Shown here: positions 44,917 to 52,937 of the stretch, one piece after another | Layout: each line of letters begins with the position of its first letter | How positions within the stretch are numbered: the stretch's first letter is position 1 | Assembly: GCA_049700455.1 (NCBI GenBank) | Contig: JBNAVJ010000007.1 | Location: 57,018-121,017, forward strand | Source of the DNA: JBNAVJ01 sp049700455 | GTDB taxonomy: Bacteria; Bacteroidota; Ignavibacteria; Tepidaquicellales; Tepidaquicellaceae | Direction: 5' to 3' | Length of the DNA stretch: 64,000 bases | The notes under the pieces: model-generated | The model's input: the letters and a program-made list of their open reading frames with translations, nothing else | Database searches by the model: none | What the model was told of the DNA's origin: nothing | Translations under genes and position numbers: made by a program

Positions 44917-45216
44917 TTAATCATTCAAGACTTGAATTAGGAGAGAATCGTGATCTTCAACCTTTAGCTTACATTGACAGGCAAGCCTTATCTCATCTCC
45001 TATCAAATTAACAGAGTGAAGTAAAAATTCTTCATCGGTATTTTTTTTAGAAACAATATCTCCCCCTGAAATTATCTTAACCTTACAACTTGTACAGGCA
45101 GCATTTCCCCCACAAATATGCTCAATTGGAATATCATTCTGCAGACAAACATCTAAAATACTTTCTTGAGGTTTTATTTCTACCTCATAATGGTGTTCAC
45201 CAAAAACAATTTTCAT
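44917..45216 (-). CDS. [2Fe-2S] ferredoxin, plant/adrenodoxin-type fold
   Basis: A 99-residue electron carrier. The four cluster cysteines are in HICGGNAACTSCKV (C-x5-C-x2-C) and RLACQCKL. It sits in a run headed by iscR-iscS-iscA and directly between a lipoprotein and a glycosyltransferase gene, with no spacing on either side. Its partner reductase is not present; service to Fe-S assembly or to QueE is inference. Confidence 0.9.
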   Translation of the reverse strand: MKIVFGEHHYEVEIKPQESILDVCLQNDIPIEHICGGNAACTSCKVKIISGGDIVSKKNTDEEFLLHSVNLIGDEIRLACQCKLKVEDHDSLLIQVLND

Positions 45217-45663
45217 TTATTTTTTGTAAATAAGTATAACTGATGTAAGATTTCTTTCCTTGTTTACACCCAACATAATTCCTATTTGAATATTATTCTT
45301 TCGCCAACCAACCATCGCTCCATCATCAAAAATCAACTTGTCATTCCCTTCGCCCCGCTCGAAGCCTTCCCCTGTAAGCTTTTCGTCATAATATTGTATG
45401 ACATCCCTAATTTTACTCTCGGTTTCAAATAATATAACAGAACCTTCATTGGAGTATATACTTCCCTTAAGTTTAAGCTTCTCATAAATGGGAATGTAAC
45501 GTGGAAAATCTTCCGGTAATCTATTTTTAAGAAAAACCTTGTCTGTTGGTAGTTGTGAAGAATCTGCTGAATTCCCTGATATGATTTGTTGAAAAGGAGT
45601 CTGTTTACAGCTTGAAATTATAACAATAAAAAATAAAACGATGTTGACAAGAGAAAATCTCAT
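45217..45663 (-). CDS. Lipoprotein, paralogue of the next upstream gene
   Basis: A 148-residue lipoprotein with lipobox ISSC (Cys about residue 19). Its C-terminal ~100 residues (NRLPEDFPRYIPIY, ILFETESKIRDVIQYYDEKLTGEGF, MVGWRKNN) align with those of the adjacent lipoprotein at 45669-46157. This suggests a tandem duplication. The function is unknown; it is probably anchored in the envelope. It lies 5 bases after its paralogue and abuts the ferredoxin gene. Confidence 0.75.
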   Translation of the reverse strand: MRFSLVNIVLFFIVIISSCKQTPFQQIISGNSADSSQLPTDKVFLKNRLPEDFPRYIPIYEKLKLKGSIYSNEGSVILFETESKIRDVIQYYDEKLTGEGFERGEGNDKLIFDDGAMVGWRKNNIQIGIMLGVNKERNLTSVILIYKK

Positions 45664-45668
45664 AATTA

Positions 45669-46157
45669 TTAATACGTAATAACAACATTCACAACTTTAT
45701 CTTTTTCATTATAGCTGAAAGCAATTTCTATTTCTTTATTATCTTTTTTCCAGTTAATTATTCCACCCTTATCACTCACCAGTTGATCGTCTCCCTCAAC
45801 CATAGTATATCCTTTCTTTGCAAAATCCTGCTTATAGAACTCAATCATTTCTTTCACACTATGATTTCGGACCTCAAAAGTAACAATTGTTTTCTCTGAA
45901 ACCGTCATATAGTTAAGACTCTGTCCCTCAGGCGGTTGACTTATATCGTTCGGGAAATTATTAGGCAATCCTTTCTTCAAATCTAATTCCCCTTTTGAGT
46001 TATTTTGAGTATTAACAGACGATGAGGAAATTTCAGTTTGCTTGTGTTGTGAAACAGTATCATTTGTTTTTTGTTCAGAAGAAACTTTTTGGTCACTGTT
46101 TCCACAGGATAATGCTAAAAAGAAAGTTAAAATAGATAGTAAATTTAATAGCTTCAT
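45669..46157 (-). CDS. Lipoprotein, paralogue of the next downstream gene
   Basis: A 162-residue lipoprotein with lipobox ALSC (Cys about 18) and a Ser/Thr/Gln-rich linker. Its C-terminal domain (KGLPNNFPNDI, VTFEVRNHSVKEMIEFYKQDFAKKGY, IINWKKDNKEI) parallels the 45217-45663 gene in length and motif order. No known function. A terminator-like hairpin (46187-46218) sits just upstream, so these two genes may have their own promoter. Confidence 0.75.
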   Translation of the reverse strand: MKLLNLLSILTFFLALSCGNSDQKVSSEQKTNDTVSQHKQTEISSSSVNTQNNSKGELDLKKGLPNNFPNDISQPPEGQSLNYMTVSEKTIVTFEVRNHSVKEMIEFYKQDFAKKGYTMVEGDDQLVSDKGGIINWKKDNKEIEIAFSYNEKDKVVNVVITY

Positions 46158-46182
46158 AACTTTTTCCCTTATTAGTAAATAT

Positions 46183-46218
46183 TAAAAAGAGCCACCCCCT
46201 CTACTGAAAGTGGCTCTT
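46183..46218 (-). terminator. Hairpin terminator between lipoprotein genes
   Basis: A 9-bp stem (46187-46195 with 46210-46218) and 14-base loop is followed on the - strand by a run of T. It lies directly after the stop of the 46223-46768 gene, so it probably ends the iscR-led transcript or attenuates it. Confidence 0.7.
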
Positions 46219-46222
46219 ATAA

Positions 46223-46768
46223 TTAAAGATTTCTACATCTTATAGCCTCAAAAGTTCCGGCTATCCAGCTTTTCTTTTCATCTTTGAAACAAATTGCTAT
46301 TTTACCTCTGACAACTTTATCTGTAGTTTCAGTTATGACCAACGCACAATTCCAGCCAACAGTTACTTTCTTCTCGTTATCAAAATAAACTGCATTGTAT
46401 CCTTCTTTAGTAGTTGAAAAGTTTTCCTTAAGAAATTCACCCTTATCCGGAAATGGCACGTTTTTTCTTGTAAGCGATACATCATACTCGACGAAGCCAC
46501 AATTTTGACTTGGTTTCTTACTGCTGAAATTAATTACATTGTCTTTACTCGCTATCCAATTTTCATAGTTAATATATTCAATATTAATTTCTTTACCATT
46601 AATAAATCCTTTTACAGGAGTTTCCGGAATTTGATTTACAGATATGTTTTCCGACCACTTAAATTCTCCTGTTATAGTCCTGGGAATTTCATCTGTGGAT
46701 TTATATTTACCACAGGAAAATCCCAGCAACAAGAAAAATAATAGGACAATACTTCTATAAAAAATCAC
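46223..46768 (-). CDS. Lipoprotein of unknown function
   Basis: A 181-residue protein with a hydrophobic N-terminus and lipobox GFSC (Cys about 19). The body is beta-rich with several Cys (NCGF, GWNCALV, IAICF, IRC) that could form disulfides. I recognise no family. It follows the superoxide dismutase by 14 bases. The start codon is GTG. Confidence 0.65.
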   Translation of the reverse strand: MIFYRSIVLLFFLLLGFSCGKYKSTDEIPRTITGEFKWSENISVNQIPETPVKGFINGKEINIEYINYENWIASKDNVINFSSKKPSQNCGFVEYDVSLTRKNVPFPDKGEFLKENFSTTKEGYNAVYFDNEKKVTVGWNCALVITETTDKVVRGKIAICFKDEKKSWIAGTFEAIRCRNL

Positions 46769-46782
46769 GATTTGTAAAATAT

Positions 46783-47538
46783 TTATTTAACGTATTTTAC
46801 AAATCTATCATTTATTCTGCCCCAGTGCAAGTTATTTATAAAGTTATCAATATATTTGGCTCTGGCCGGTCCATCTTTGTGATAGTACGCATGTTCAAAC
46901 ACATCACAGGGAATTAGAGGTATCCCTCCCCAGATAGCTCCGTAATGATGTTCATCCACCAATACATTCAACAATCTCTGGCTATATAATTGGTCATAAA
47001 CTAACACACCCCAACCTGAAAGTTTTGCTGAAAGAGCAACTGCTTTGAAATCAGTTTTCCAGTTTTCAAAGTTTCCAAATTCTTTCTCAATAGCAGCAAG
47101 TATTTCAGGACCTTTCTTTGGATCACCATCTCCACCAAGTACCTCCCAGTATACATCGTGTAACAAAGCACCAGCATGATTCCAGGTAAATCGGCGCTTT
47201 AGTTCGCCAATATGGCTATAATTTCCATTGGCTTTACTACGATCTGCTGTTTCAAGTTCTTTTTCAATGTTATTCAGGAATGTTACGTAGCCTTTGTGAT
47301 GAGTATTATAATGCCAATCACTTGTTTCAGGTGATATAACATCTTTTAATAATACTTTTGCTTCCTCATCACTGTAAGGTCTTTTATTAAATTTCCATTC
47401 GTACGACATATGTTTTTTCTCCTTTATATTTTTTGTTGAAAAATTCTTTAAAAAAGGGTTTACAATAGGTGATATTACAGTCCCCATAATAGAAACCGAT
47501 GAAGTTATAAGAAATTTTCTGCGGGTAACCTTTTTCAT
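46783..47538 (-). CDS. Fe/Mn superoxide dismutase with Tat-like signal and internal start
   Basis: Converts superoxide to oxygen and peroxide. The 251-residue frame begins with a twin-arginine signal (TRRKFLI, R6-R7, then a hydrophobic run), predicting folded export. The core has HYNTHHKGY, WNHAGALLHDVYW, and DVFEHAYYHKDGP; these supply the metal ligands of the Fe/Mn family. An internal ATG at 47409 (residue 44) has a strong AAAGGAG site 9 bases upstream and yields a 208-residue cytosolic form. The long start has no such site. It follows iscA by 20 bases. Confidence 0.92.
   Translation of the reverse strand: MKKVTRRKFLITSSVSIMGTVISPIVNPFLKNFSTKNIKEKKHMSYEWKFNKRPYSDEEAKVLLKDVISPETSDWHYNTHHKGYVTFLNNIEKELETADRSKANGNYSHIGELKRRFTWNHAGALLHDVYWEVLGGDGDPKKGPEILAAIEKEFGNFENWKTDFKAVALSAKLSGWGVLVYDQLYSQRLLNVLVDEHHYGAIWGGIPLIPCDVFEHAYYHKDGPARAKYIDNFINNLHWGRINDRFVKYVK
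47419..47425 (-). promoter_or_regulatory. Internal ribosome binding site in the superoxide dismutase gene
   Basis: On the - strand AAAGGAG lies 9 bases before the in-frame ATG at 47409 that opens the conserved SOD core. It suggests a second, unsignalled product, or that the shorter protein is the main one. Confidence 0.6.
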
Positions 47539-47558
47539 AACCTATTTAAAAATCAACC

Positions 47559-47924
47559 TTAGGATGAACAAGAACTTCCACACCCACAACTTCTTGACAT
47601 ATTAGGGTTGTTGAAAATAAAACCTTCCCCGTTCTCACCATTAACATAATCAACCTCTGTCCCACTAAGATACAGCCAGCTTTTCATATCAACAATCACA
47701 TTTATTCCATCAAAGGGTATTACATTATCAGTAGGTTTAATCTCTGAATCAAACCCCAAAGAATAAGTTAAACCAGAACAGCCTCCACCTCTTACTCCTA
47801 TTCTGAGTCCATATTCAGAAGGGATATTGTTTTCTTGTATTATTCTTTTAATTTCTTCAAGAGCCTTAGGAGTAATGTTAATATCATCTGTTACTCCTGG
47901 TATAAATTCTTTAATTGGTTCCAT
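47559..47924 (-). CDS. iscA: Fe-S carrier, HesB/IscA/SufA family
   Basis: A 121-residue A-type carrier that passes Fe-S clusters to apo-proteins. NITPKALEEIKRII, GGGCSGLTYSLGFD (first ligand Cys) and SRSCGCGSSC (C-G-C pair) are the family pattern; the tail SSCSS adds an extra Cys. It lies 57 bases after iscS. The exact subtype (IscA, SufA or ErpA) cannot be told from sequence alone. Confidence 0.92.
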   Translation of the reverse strand: MEPIKEFIPGVTDDINITPKALEEIKRIIQENNIPSEYGLRIGVRGGGCSGLTYSLGFDSEIKPTDNVIPFDGINVIVDMKSWLYLSGTEVDYVNGENGEGFIFNNPNMSRSCGCGSSCSS

Positions 47925-47981
47925 AAAGTGATAAGGTTTAATTTTTACTATAATAACATTTAATTATCAAAAAAATTCCTT

Positions 47982-49166
47982 TTATAATCTTGTATATACT
48001 TCTTCAAAAAATCCCGCTCTTCTTCTAAGCTCGGTAACAGAACTTACTATGCTCTTAAGCAAGTATTCAATTTCTTCATCTGTGTTAAAACGACCAAGTC
48101 CAAATCTAACTGACCCACGTATAAGTTCTGGACTTCTCCCTATCGCTATTAATGTATGAGATGGCTCACTGCTCTCAGAGGAACAGGCACTACCAGTAGA
48201 AAAAGCAATCTCTTTCATCTCCCTTAACAATTGAATGTTGTCAATATTTTTAAAACTAAAATTGATGTTTGTAGGAAGCCGTTTGGTAAGGTGTCCATTA
48301 AGATAGGAATTTTCAATACGCATTTTTACATTATTAATTATCCTATCCCTCCATACTGTCAACCTGATGCTTTCTTCATAAAGGGTTTTCTTACAAATTT
48401 CACAAGCTTTCCCAAGTCCAACAATTGCAGGAACATTTAGAGTCCCACTTCGTAAGCTCTTTTCCTGTCCACCACCGTGAATTTGCTCTTTGAGTTTTAT
48501 TGCTGGTGTCTTTTTCTTTATAAAAAGTACACCTATTCCTTTAGGACCATAAATCTTGTGACCACTGAAACTTAACATATCTATATATAGTTCATCTACA
48601 TTGATAGGAATCTTACCTACAGCCTGCGAAGCATCAGTATGAAAAACTATTTTATGCTCGCTGCAAAGCTTCCCTATTTCAGAAATGGGCTGGATAGTCC
48701 CTATTTCATTATTTGCCGTTTGTATTGTTATTAATTTTGTATTACTTTTTATAGCTGATTTTAATTCATCAATATCTATTAGTCCATTCCCGTCAACGTT
48801 TAAATAAGTTACCTCATGACCGAACTGTTCAACATATTTACAGGTATTAAGCACTGCAGCATGTTCAATCTTTGTTGTTATAATATGGATGTTATCTTCA
48901 TTTAATCCTTCAATAAAACCTTTGATTGCAAGATTGATAGATTCTGTCGCACTACCAGTAAAGATAATTTCCTCAATTGATGCCCCAATCAAATCAGCCA
49001 CTTTTTTCCTTGCAATATCAACAGCAATTTCAGCCTCCAAACCATAACTATGAGTCCTGCTTGAAGGATTACCAAACTTTTCTTTTAAATATGGCATCAT
49101 TTCTTCAAGTACAGCTGGATCAATTGGCGTAGTCGAATTGTAATCAAAGTAAATTGGAAATTTCAT
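47982..49166 (-). CDS. iscS: Cysteine desulfurase, IscS/NifS family
   Basis: A 394-residue PLP enzyme that takes sulfur from cysteine for Fe-S clusters and tRNA thiolation. FHTDASQAVGK binds PLP, SFSGHKIYGPKGIG contains the PLP lysine, and STGSACSSESSEPSHTL has the persulfide Cys on the flexible loop. The ATG overlaps the iscR stop by four bases. Confidence 0.95.
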   Translation of the reverse strand: MKFPIYFDYNSTTPIDPAVLEEMMPYLKEKFGNPSSRTHSYGLEAEIAVDIARKKVADLIGASIEEIIFTGSATESINLAIKGFIEGLNEDNIHIITTKIEHAAVLNTCKYVEQFGHEVTYLNVDGNGLIDIDELKSAIKSNTKLITIQTANNEIGTIQPISEIGKLCSEHKIVFHTDASQAVGKIPINVDELYIDMLSFSGHKIYGPKGIGVLFIKKKTPAIKLKEQIHGGGQEKSLRSGTLNVPAIVGLGKACEICKKTLYEESIRLTVWRDRIINNVKMRIENSYLNGHLTKRLPTNINFSFKNIDNIQLLREMKEIAFSTGSACSSESSEPSHTLIAIGRSPELIRGSVRFGLGRFNTDEEIEYLLKSIVSSVTELRRRAGFFEEVYTRL

Positions 49167-49561
49167 TTCAGGAGTTCTGAGACCATTTTATTATTTAGAA
49201 AATTTTGTAACTCTGATTGCATTTTATTCACAGGACTTTTTATGGTGCAATAATCAATTATATAACATTTTTCATTGTTTTCTATACAGTCAGCAACCAA
49301 AGTCTTTCTATCAACAATATCTATTAACTCTAATAGTGAAATTTTACTCAGGTCTTTAATCAACTTATACCCACCATTAATACCATGTTGGGAATCTAAG
49401 ATATTTTCTTTTTTCAACTTTTGTAAAATTTTTGCCAGCAAATCATAGGGTATCTTATAACGTTGAGATATTGTTCTCGTTGTAACAGTTTCGCCCCCAC
49501 TTGTATCAAAGCATCTTAAGGCTATAAGAGCATATTCTACCCGTTTTGATAACCGTACCAT
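49163..49561 (-). CDS. iscR: Rrf2-family Fe-S-responsive regulator (IscR-like)
   Basis: A 132-residue winged-helix repressor. YALIALRCFD and RYKIPYDLLAKILQKL form the DNA-binding unit; three cysteines (C-x6-C-x5-C around ADCIENNEKCYIIDYC) are placed as in IscR to hold a [2Fe-2S] cluster. It leads the isc operon and probably represses it when clusters are sufficient. A palindrome upstream may be its site. Confidence 0.87.
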   Translation of the reverse strand: MVRLSKRVEYALIALRCFDTSGGETVTTRTISQRYKIPYDLLAKILQKLKKENILDSQHGINGGYKLIKDLSKISLLELIDIVDRKTLVADCIENNEKCYIIDYCTIKSPVNKMQSELQNFLNNKMVSELLK

Positions 49562-49600
49562 TAAATTTAGGATTATTAATGCAATATTAAAATCTAAATA

Positions 49601-49615
49601 CGACTAAATTTGTCG
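49601..49615 (-). promoter_or_regulatory. Candidate IscR operator
   Basis: The 15-base palindrome CGACTAAATTTGTCG has perfect CGAC/GTCG arms and one mismatched inner pair. It lies 40-54 bases before the iscR start and resembles published type 1 IscR sites built on GAC-N-GTC. No nearby promoter was clear. Confidence 0.45.
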
Positions 49616-49729
49616 CATTTAAATTTTAACACATTAAAGTATTAAAAAAGTTCCCGATTTTCCAAATTTTGAAATTAAAAGCGGATAAATTGCAAAATAT
49701 TAAAAAGAGGTTTAATCAGATATGAATTG

Positions 49730-49803
49730 CACTCCCGACGGGGCTCGAACCCGCAATTTCCACTGTGAAAGAGTGGTGACTTAACCAATTTGTCCACGGG
49801 AGC
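49730..49803 (-). tRNA. tRNA-Glu (anticodon TTC)
   Basis: Acceptor GCTCCCG/CGGGAGT (one G-U), T-arm GCGGGTTCGAGCCCCGT, and anticodon loop CTTTCAC in a CCACT/AGTGG stem give TTC. Discriminator is G as in other tRNA-Glu; CCA is not encoded. Confidence 0.95.
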
Positions 49804-49968
49804 GTTTAGTACATTTACAAATATAAAAATTTATAAACTTTCTTTCAACACTATATTACAACCTTAAAATTAGTTACATCCTGCAATCTGTTCGAAATAA
49901 TTAAATCTTTGAGTAAATCTGGATTTTTATTTTAAAGTTTTAATTTATTTGTAAACATCCATACTTTT

Positions 49969-51123
49969 TTATATTTCATTGAGGGTTTCAATCTCTTCAC
50001 GGTAACTTACTCCTCTTTCTTTAAGCCCGTGTAAAACAAAATCCAGACATTTTTTTTTCTGTCCAATAAATTCCGGCGGGCAAATACCTTTTTCATCAAA
50101 TAATCCACGTGCCAACAATCGTATTACCATAGTTGCTGTATAACCTGTTGTTCTTGCCATAGAATGAGTATTGGTTTTTTCATCATAATAATCAAGCAGG
50201 TTATATGTATATCTATACTTCTTCTGTGCTCTCCACCCTTCTACTATAACTCTCATCACAGTAAAATCCCTATCTTCAGGTTTTAACTCCAACAAAGGAA
50301 GCAACATCCGAATAGTAAAGTCTATTGGCTTTATTTTTACTCCATCAAATTCAATAGGTTTATCACTAAAGAAACCCGACTCCCGTAGCATTAACATTTT
50401 TTCAGCATGACCGGGATACCTCAAAGTTTTCTCCTTCATATTAGCTGCTTTTAATGTAACAGCAAGTGTTCTCAATCCATCAGTATTAAATGCTTCAAGA
50501 GTCCCAATTTCAGGAAAGGTTAAGTATTCCCGTTCTGACAGAGCTGGACGAATTACCCGCTTATTATTTTCAATATGATAAGCAGGACGGGTATACTCTT
50601 CTATTACATCAATGGGAGAAAAAACCGCCTTATATTCAAATGGATATTCTCTCACAATTGGTAGACCCCCTACATAAATTAAGACATTTTCCAGACTATC
50701 AAGCTGACTATTAACATAACCAACAAACATATTGCTCATTCCAGGCGCAACTCCACAATCAACAACTGCAGTTACATTTTTGTTCTTTGCTAATTTATCA
50801 AGTTCAAAAGGATTTTCCGGGAAAAATGAAATATCAACAACGTTTTTCCCTTCTTCTATTATCATTTTAAGTACTTTAAACCCCATAAAACCTGGTAATG
50901 CACTCAGGATAATATCATAATTTTTAATCTCTTCCCGACACTTTTCTGAGGTGACGTCTAATAGTATCTTTCTGATTCTCAGTTCGTCTGGAATTTTATC
51001 CAAACGTTGTTTATTAATATCTATAACTGTAACTGAAAAGTTAGAGTCCTTTGCAAGGTCAATAGCCATAGAGGTACCAACCAGACCTGCTCCCAATACT
51101 ATAATATTCATAATTTTGCTCAT
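49969..51123 (-). CDS. Saccharopine dehydrogenase-like oxidoreductase
   Basis: A 384-residue NAD(P)-dependent enzyme. IIVLGAGLVGTSMAIDLA is the dinucleotide site, IILSALPGFMGFKVLKMIIEEGKNVVDISF and TAVVDCGVAPGMSNM match the saccharopine/lysine-6-dehydrogenase fold. It likely acts on a lysine- or amino-acid-derived imine; the exact substrate is unclear. It stands between tRNA-Glu and the deiminase gene, with 70 bases to the latter's stop. Confidence 0.8.
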   Translation of the reverse strand: MSKIMNIIVLGAGLVGTSMAIDLAKDSNFSVTVIDINKQRLDKIPDELRIRKILLDVTSEKCREEIKNYDIILSALPGFMGFKVLKMIIEEGKNVVDISFFPENPFELDKLAKNKNVTAVVDCGVAPGMSNMFVGYVNSQLDSLENVLIYVGGLPIVREYPFEYKAVFSPIDVIEEYTRPAYHIENNKRVIRPALSEREYLTFPEIGTLEAFNTDGLRTLAVTLKAANMKEKTLRYPGHAEKMLMLRESGFFSDKPIEFDGVKIKPIDFTIRMLLPLLELKPEDRDFTVMRVIVEGWRAQKKYRYTYNLLDYYDEKTNTHSMARTTGYTATMVIRLLARGLFDEKGICPPEFIGQKKKCLDFVLHGLKERGVSYREEIETLNEI

Positions 51124-51193
51124 ATATTTTTAAATTATACAAAATTTAGGATTCAGGGACAAAATACCGTGATAACCCAACAAGCAGGGCTAT

Positions 51194-52921
51194 CTACTTA
51201 AGCAAAATCATTCTTCTGATAGAGGTAAAATATCCTGCCTTCAACCTGTAAAAATAAATACCGCTTGAAAGTTTCTCCGCATTAAACATAAGATGGTGTA
51301 TACCAGCTTCTTTAAAACCAGTGAAAAGATTAGTAATCTCCCTGCCATTGATATTATAAATGGTAAGGGTAATAAATTCACGCTTTGGAATTGTAAAAGT
51401 AATTTGTGTTGTTGTATTAAAAGGATTAGGGAAATTTTGATAAAGCCGAAAATCACTAATTTCTGAATTAGTTGTAATTATACTGGGTTGTACAATAGAA
51501 AATCTGAAATTTCCCGAAGGTGCGGTAAGCGGTTTTGTGGTAGTTCTTCCATTTTGTGAAGTTGCAGAAATATAGTAGTAAATCTTTGTTCCATAAGGTT
51601 GTGGGGGTATACTCGCCCGAAAAGTATCAGCTATAATGCTCATATTTATCTGTGAAAATCCCTGTGTAGTGTCAGTTGTCCAGTACACTCTTGCAGAGGA
51701 AATCCCACTTTTATTTTTTATAACTGCTTTTATTTCATAAGGAGTACTATTATTTGTTGTATTACGTAAAGCCGAATGAGAAATCCAGATGGGGTTGGAA
51801 ATTCCAATTTCTTTGGTAATACAATGTATAGCCCCTGAAGCCGGGATTATGCTATTACAGTTAATTCCTACTACTCTATATCCGGGCATTGCCTCTCTAT
51901 AAATTCTCAGTGCTGTTGTATCCTGGGAAAAACCATATATTGGGACCAATACTGTTTTATTTACTATCAAAGAATTTGTATATGTGTAGTAGTATGAATT
52001 GGGGGGGTATTGCCCAGATGAATTGGGCGGCATTGGTATTCGAACTACTTTATAAGGTTTGTTAGCAAAAGTTAGAAAATTATTTAATATGTACTGTAAA
52101 TTTGCTTCTATTTGAGGACCATCTGCAACACCTGGAGGATATTGACCTACAAGAAGAGTTTCTTCATCAAGGAGTTTCATATGCATATCTATGTGATGAA
52201 TCCCATCATAAGGAAGTACATCCATTTTTATATATCTTCTCACCCCCATATATTTCCTGATTATTGTATCAATCTGAGCTTCCGTTTTTTGGGGGTTCTC
52301 CTGCAAAATCAATTTTGAAGAGAATGCTGTGTGATGTCCATCAACCATAAAATTCCCACCTGTTGCTATAAGATCATAGGGAGATTGAGTAGTTTGATGA
52401 ATAGGGACTCCCATATAATTTGCAATCGCAACAGGAACCTGATCATCAAGAGGACGGGGACGATTATAAATCCAATCAATAATTCTAATACTATCTATAT
52501 CATTACTATATACTATCCAGGGCCCATAATCCCGACACCATACCGAATTAAAAGAAGTATAGATAAAGCGTAAATTAATCAGCGGCACTCCATAAGAGAT
52601 AAGTGTATTCTTAACTGAATTTGAATCTGTACAAACTATATATACGAGGCATTCATCCTGAACGTAGTCAACAACTTGAGCAAGTATAGGTAAATAAGAA
52701 GTCCAAGTAATTACAACAGCCTGTAATTCCTCCCACTCTGCCATTGTTCTTACAGGAGTAAGAGGAGGGTTAACATCTTTAGGATTGGAAATTGGGGGGT
52801 GATAATAATTGTATATAAGTTTTTCTTCTTCCGTTAGATAACGTGGAAGATCTTGCCCGTACAAAATGCCCAAACCTATACTAAAGAAAAATGCTAATAC
52901 CACAATAAAACTTTTATTCAT
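51194..52921 (-). CDS. T9SS-secreted agmatine/peptidylarginine deiminase-like protein
   Basis: A 575-residue secreted protein: signal peptide (to about YGQ), a guanidino-group hydrolase domain (about 55-390), an Ig-like domain (about 400-480) and a type IX sorting domain (YQNFPNPFN to SSGIYFYRL). The catalytic set of the agmatine deiminase/PPAD superfamily is present: Asp in WCRDYGPW, His and Asp in HHIDMHMKL, and Cys in GAIHCITKE. Domain order equals the Porphyromonas PPAD (catalytic, Ig-like, CTD). It may citrullinate arginine in peptides or agmatine; the substrate is undetermined. Confidence 0.87.
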   Translation of the reverse strand: MNKSFIVVLAFFFSIGLGILYGQDLPRYLTEEEKLIYNYYHPPISNPKDVNPPLTPVRTMAEWEELQAVVITWTSYLPILAQVVDYVQDECLVYIVCTDSNSVKNTLISYGVPLINLRFIYTSFNSVWCRDYGPWIVYSNDIDSIRIIDWIYNRPRPLDDQVPVAIANYMGVPIHQTTQSPYDLIATGGNFMVDGHHTAFSSKLILQENPQKTEAQIDTIIRKYMGVRRYIKMDVLPYDGIHHIDMHMKLLDEETLLVGQYPPGVADGPQIEANLQYILNNFLTFANKPYKVVRIPMPPNSSGQYPPNSYYYTYTNSLIVNKTVLVPIYGFSQDTTALRIYREAMPGYRVVGINCNSIIPASGAIHCITKEIGISNPIWISHSALRNTTNNSTPYEIKAVIKNKSGISSARVYWTTDTTQGFSQINMSIIADTFRASIPPQPYGTKIYYYISATSQNGRTTTKPLTAPSGNFRFSIVQPSIITTNSEISDFRLYQNFPNPFNTTTQITFTIPKREFITLTIYNINGREITNLFTGFKEAGIHHLMFNAEKLSSGIYFYRLKAGYFTSIRRMILLK

Positions 52922-52937
52922 TTTTTCCTATTTGATT

